Shown: one piece after another, positions 60,902 through 64,000 of the stretch | Numbering within the stretch: position 1 is the stretch's first letter | Layout of the letters: every line of letters starts with the position of its first letter | Assembly (NCBI RefSeq): GCF_963676735.1 | Contig: NZ_OY781464.1 | Span: 3,257,001 to 3,321,000, forward strand | Direction: 5' to 3' | From: an uncultured Draconibacterium sp. | GTDB lineage: Bacteria > Bacteroidota > Bacteroidia > Bacteroidales > Prolixibacteraceae | Length of the DNA: 64,000 nucleotides | Translations under genes and position numbers: made by a program | The notes under the pieces: generated by a model | What the model was told of the DNA's origin: nothing | Databases searched by the model: none | The model's input: the letters and a program-made list of their open reading frames with translations, nothing else

Positions 60902-61072
60902 CTATTCTTCAATAGAAATTGCTTCAACCGGACAAACTTCTGCGCATGAGCCACAGTCTGTGCAAAGTTCCGCATCAATGGTATAGATATCACCTTCTGC
61001 GATAGCGTCAACCGGGCACTCATCGATACAAGTACCGCATGCAATACATTCATCTGAAATTTTGTATGCCAT
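60902..61072 (-). CDS. 2[4Fe-4S] ferredoxin
   Basis: 56-residue protein found by reading the minus strand from the ATG at 61072: MAYKISDECIACGTCIDECP and then CTDCGSCAEVCPVEAI. Two CxxCxxCxxxC-P motifs (Cys9/12/15/19 and Cys37/40/43/47) bind two [4Fe-4S] clusters for low-potential electron transfer. Ends in Ile-Ser-Ile-Glu-Glu and a stop, followed by a good terminator. Electron partners unknown; housekeeping in anaerobic or facultative Bacteroidota. Confidence 0.95.
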   Translation of the reverse strand: MAYKISDECIACGTCIDECPVDAIAEGDIYTIDAELCTDCGSCAEVCPVEAISIEE

Positions 61073-61277
61073 AACAATGAATTTTTTTAGTTAAACATTA
61101 ACGTTTCAGCAAAAGTACAAAGTTTGCCAAAAAATCAAAGTTCAAAGTACATTTTATTCCCATGTTTTACAAACACACAACATAGCCCCCTGTAAAGCAA
61201 CACCTTACAAGCATTTTACATGTTAATATTCAATTAATCTACTTTTTCTTAAATTTGCTAACCATAATTCGCATAAA

Positions 61278-62102
61278 ATGGAATCATCCAATGTATTATT
61301 AGCCCTGTTGCTAACCTTGTTTGCAGGCTTATCAACCGGTATTGGCAGTGCAATAGCATTTGTTGCCAAACGAACCAATACCAAATTGCTTACCTTATCG
61401 CTGGGCTTTTCAGCCGGTGTTATGATTTATATTTCTTTTGTCGAGATTTTTCAGGAAGCAAAAGAAAGCCTGGTGCACCATTTTAACGAATTTGAAGGTA
61501 CCCTGTACACCGTTATTGCCTTTTTTGGGGGGATGCTGCTTATTGCCTTAATCGACAAATTTATTCCGAGTTTTGAAAACCCGCACGAAATAAGAGGTAT
61601 TGAGGCCATGGACAATAAAAAAGCTGCCACTAACTTTAACAGGCTTTACCGCATGGGTTTAATGACTGCACTGGCAGTTGGGGTACATAACTTCCCTGAA
61701 GGAATTGCCACTTTTATGTCGGCCATTAACGACCCGGCACTTGGTGTTGCCATTGCCATTGCTATTGCTATTCACAACATACCCGAGGGAATTGCCGTTT
61801 CGGTACCTATTTATTATGCCACAGGCAGTCGGAAAAAAGCTTTTTTCTATTCGTTTTTATCGGGCCTTTCAGAACCCGTTGGAGCACTTATTGCCTACCT
61901 GGCGCTAATGCCTTTCTTAAACTCCGGAAACAGTGAAGTATTTTTTGGTGTAATTATGGCCGGTGTTGCAGGTATTATGGTGTTTATTTCGCTCGACGAA
62001 CTTTTGCCGTCGGCAGAAGAATACGGCGAACACCATGTTGCCATTTATGGCCTGACAGGAGGAATGGTTGTTATGGCCTTAAGCCTGCTGTTCCTGCTCT
62101 AA
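61278..62102 (+). CDS. zupT: ZIP-family divalent metal transporter (ZupT type)
   Basis: 274 residues, eight predicted helices. Two ZIP metal-site motifs: HNFPEG near residue 143 and HNIPEG near 170, both followed by GIA, plus SEPVGA near 205. These are the M1-site residues that bind Zn, Fe or Mn in ZIP carriers. Full length and canonical. The last 24 bases overlap the convergent glycosyltransferase gene. Confidence 0.95.
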   Translation: MESSNVLLALLLTLFAGLSTGIGSAIAFVAKRTNTKLLTLSLGFSAGVMIYISFVEIFQEAKESLVHHFNEFEGTLYTVIAFFGGMLLIALIDKFIPSFENPHEIRGIEAMDNKKAATNFNRLYRMGLMTALAVGVHNFPEGIATFMSAINDPALGVAIAIAIAIHNIPEGIAVSVPIYYATGSRKKAFFYSFLSGLSEPVGALIAYLALMPFLNSGNSEVFFGVIMAGVAGIMVFISLDELLPSAEEYGEHHVAIYGLTGGMVVMALSLLFLL

Positions 62103-63266
62103 AAGTAAAATCTGCTTGATAAGATCGGCCTTTGGGTAAAATTTTTCGTGCGCAAAATTCAAAAACCGCAGTATTTTAAAGGCATTAAATTTTTGAAAAA
62201 ACCGCTGATGAAATGTTTCTGGTCGCGAACAGTTATTGTTAAGGTCGTTTAGTTCGGCATAAAAATTATCGACCTCAAGAAAATTTCGCATGGCTTGGCT
62301 TAAGCTTTTTATAAAGGCTTCATATTCTTCGGGCTGAATTTTATACAGCTTGTTTATTTGCAAAAACAACTCCCTGATGTTTTTAAAAGCCTCAAAATTA
62401 TAGGTGCTGCGTAAATCTTCCTCCCCTTTCATCCATTTTTGTAAAACGGGTCCGGTACCAAACGGCACCCGATCGGATAAGCGCGACGAGGGGTACACTT
62501 TTGTTGAAGTTATTTCGCCAACCGTACCCAACTGCACCAGGTTTTGTAAAAAATAAAAATCCTCGCCTGCCTGTCTTCGGTTCATTCCGCCCCGTTTAAC
62601 ATAGGCATCTGCTTTAACAGCAAAGGCCGAACCAATGGTAAACATGGCATAAGGGTAAGCGGCAAATTGCAAGGCACGCTTGTAGTAGGCCAGGTATTTC
62701 TCGTACAGCTCTATCCCTCTACGGTGTTTTTCATCCAACGCTATTTTCTGATGTTCGAAGGCAAGGGTAGCCCCCACATGTTTTGGGTTTTTAATGAAGT
62801 GTTTTTCAATTTCAGTCAGGTAATTTTTGGCTACCAGTGTATCGGCATCCAACGAAACCAAAATTCCACCGGTATGATTAAAAGAATTAAAACGAGCAAT
62901 GGCTTCATCCATTCCCTTTTTGCGCGCCAAACCTGCTCCGGCCCATTTCTTTTTAAGCACAACCGGGCCAAGGGCATAAAACCGAATACCGGACTTTGTA
63001 TGTTCGGCAATCCATTTGTCGGCATTGGTTTTGGTGACAGTATTTAGCTGAATGGTTTCAGGTTCTGCAGTTTCTGAGTGATTAATTAATACCAGTACCT
63101 CTACCAAACAATTGGGCAGATTACATGAATAAAGCGAGTTAAGTGTTTGGTATAAATCGGGTTCGCGTAAACACGGTATAACAACAATTATTCCCGGAGC
63201 CTCATCCGGAAGATCATCAATAAGGGACCGGTGTTGATTCTTTTTCAGGTACTTATCGGCAAACAT
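62079..63266 (-). CDS. Family 2 glycosyltransferase
   Basis: 395 residues with a GT-A N-terminal domain: APGIIVVIPCLREPDLYQTL (about 28-47), metal-binding DAD in LVSLDADTLVAKN near 148, and NRRQAGEDFYFL near 235. The C-terminal 130 residues are helical and basic. GT2 enzymes use nucleotide sugars to build glycans; no acceptor can be named. It overlaps the stop of the convergent zupT gene by 24 bases and is followed at its start side by a 85-base gap to the OmpH gene terminator. Confidence 0.88.
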   Translation of the reverse strand: MFADKYLKKNQHRSLIDDLPDEAPGIIVVIPCLREPDLYQTLNSLYSCNLPNCLVEVLVLINHSETAEPETIQLNTVTKTNADKWIAEHTKSGIRFYALGPVVLKKKWAGAGLARKKGMDEAIARFNSFNHTGGILVSLDADTLVAKNYLTEIEKHFIKNPKHVGATLAFEHQKIALDEKHRRGIELYEKYLAYYKRALQFAAYPYAMFTIGSAFAVKADAYVKRGGMNRRQAGEDFYFLQNLVQLGTVGEITSTKVYPSSRLSDRVPFGTGPVLQKWMKGEEDLRSTYNFEAFKNIRELFLQINKLYKIQPEEYEAFIKSLSQAMRNFLEVDNFYAELNDLNNNCSRPETFHQRFFQKFNAFKILRFLNFAHEKFYPKADLIKQILLLEQEQQA

Positions 63267-63301
63267 AAAACAAAGCTAAGATAAAAAGCGAACTTTCAGG
63301 C

Positions 63302-63331
63302 CAAAAAAAAATCCGGGTATTACCCGGATTT
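63302..63331 (-). terminator. Terminator after the OmpH/Skp-like gene
   Basis: AATCCGGGTA / TACCCGGATT stem with a one-base centre on the + strand, read on the minus strand as a perfect hairpin followed by nine Ts. Confidence 0.8.
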
Positions 63332-63351
63332 CATATCGTTGTTTTTCTTTT

Positions 63352-63951
63352 TTATTCCGTTTTCTGAGCGGCATATTCTTCGTTTAATGCCTTCAGCACA
63401 TCTGCCGTAATATTGTTGGCTTCAGGGCCAATTAATACGTTTGTACCATTTAATATATAGTCGTAACCGGCCTTTTCGTTGTAACGCTCCAGGTAATCCA
63501 TAATATTTTCCAGGATTTTGGTGTTGTTGCCCTGCTGAATTTCAGCCAGTTTAGTCGACAGTTCCTGGTCGAGTTTAACAATCTCCTGTTCTTTACCCAC
63601 CAAACGATCGCGTTCCTGTACGGCACGTTGCTCAGTTAAAAAGCCTCCACGCTGCAGTTTTTCCTGAAAAGCAGCTGCTTCTTTTTCAAACGACTGACGT
63701 TTTGTACCGTATTCAGAAGTATACGCTTCCTGCTTTTTAGTAAACTCATCATGTAAATCCTCCGACAGGTTGTAGTTTAAAATTACCGAATCGGCTTTGA
63801 TATAAGCAATTTTTAATCCTCCTGCCGAGGTTTCGGCAGCGGCTTTTATGCTAACACCTTCGCCTGCTCCCTGGCCGGTAAAATGTAAAACGTATAAAAC
63901 GATAACTGCAACAAAAAGTACTACACTTACTACTAACGATGTTCCTTTCAT
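63352..63951 (-). CDS. OmpH/Skp-family periplasmic chaperone-like protein
   Basis: 199 residues: N-terminal signal anchor (about 5-25, VVSVVLFVAVIVLYVLHFTG), short linker, KIAYIKADSVILNYNL strand at about 47-62, a long charged coiled coil (about 65-150) and a return strand (YDYILNGTNVLIGP near 168-182). This is the trimeric jellyfish-like chaperone plan that carries outer-membrane proteins across the periplasm. The unusually hydrophobic N-terminus may stay in the membrane. 20 bases separate its stop from the terminator; the start side runs to the window end. Confidence 0.88.
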   Translation of the reverse strand: MKGTSLVVSVVLFVAVIVLYVLHFTGQGAGEGVSIKAAAETSAGGLKIAYIKADSVILNYNLSEDLHDEFTKKQEAYTSEYGTKRQSFEKEAAAFQEKLQRGGFLTEQRAVQERDRLVGKEQEIVKLDQELSTKLAEIQQGNNTKILENIMDYLERYNEKAGYDYILNGTNVLIGPEANNITADVLKALNEEYAAQKTE

Positions 63952-64000
63952 CTTTCTTAATTTTTACTTCAACTGTTTTTTTGAAATGTCAGGAAAATTC

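Noticed and set aside
1..64000. CRISPR array, rRNA, tRNA or known riboswitch
   Set aside because: No regularly spaced short repeats, no cloverleaf ending in CCA, and no conserved riboswitch core was seen on either strand; short-range folding could not be computed.

Overview
The window looks like chromosome from a member of the Bacteroidota, most likely a marine or sediment Marinilabiliales/Prolixibacteraceae-type bacterium. This is inferred from paired SusC/SusD glycan-uptake genes driven by ECF sigma/FecR anti-sigma pairs, promoter-like TAnnTTTG boxes, GH78 and GH127 glycosidases, a Nudix-type sugar regulator and moderately AT-rich DNA with few Shine-Dalgarno sequences. No rRNA, tRNA, CRISPR array or prophage was recognised.

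Region 1 (1-12,900) holds two tandem glycan-uptake loci on the minus strand. Each runs sigma factor, FecR anti-sigma factor, SusC; the second continues to a SusD lipoprotein and a strong terminator, while the first leaves the window inside susC. The two sigma genes share an almost identical promoter/operator block (a TATATTTG -7 box six bases from an 18-bp LacI-type palindrome, plus a half-site at an identical distance further upstream), so they are probably switched on together. Region 2 (13,000-21,040, plus strand) is an operon for rhamnose/arabinofuranose-containing glycans: an NCS1-like permease, a 64-residue membrane protein, GH78 alpha-L-rhamnosidase, GH127-type beta-L-arabinofuranosidase and a sodium:solute symporter.

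Region 3 (21,400-38,000, minus strand) is deoxysugar catabolism. One operon has L-fucose isomerase, L-fuculokinase and a RhaD-type aldolase. Upstream lies a second operon of six genes (lipoyl E2, E3, a fused E1 alpha/beta 2-oxoacid dehydrogenase, a PHP-domain protein, a class II aldolase/SDR fusion and a SorE-like zinc dehydrogenase). A divergent GntR/UTRA regulator faces it across two perfect or near-perfect palindromes, one of which overlaps the putative -33 region of the operon promoter. A PfkB sugar kinase, a Nudix-like regulator and an AraC regulator follow.

Region 4 (40,780-52,920) is mixed housekeeping: a LytS/LytR-type two-component pair, histidine degradation (ftcD, hutI), an FGE-like lipoprotein lacking the catalytic cysteines, a DJ-1 protein, a PAS histidine kinase, and a Crp/Dps/AhpC peroxide-defence group. 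A decayed GxxExxY gene lies between ftcD and hutI.

Region 5 (about 52,960-57,050) is the most unusual part: AT-rich genes all on the minus strand, separated by large self-complementary repeats placed immediately after stop codons, two of which share an identical 73-bp block. The layout resembles an integron-type cassette array, but no integrase is visible. Cargo comprises two unrecognised proteins and an adjacent pair of PD-(D/E)XK nuclease-like proteins, a plausible defence module. Region 6 (57,300-64,000) carries a SRPBCC-like protein, a second Crp-like regulator, a histidine-rich outer-membrane-like protein, a YfcC transporter, a two-cluster ferredoxin, a ZIP metal transporter, a glycosyltransferase and an OmpH/Skp protein.
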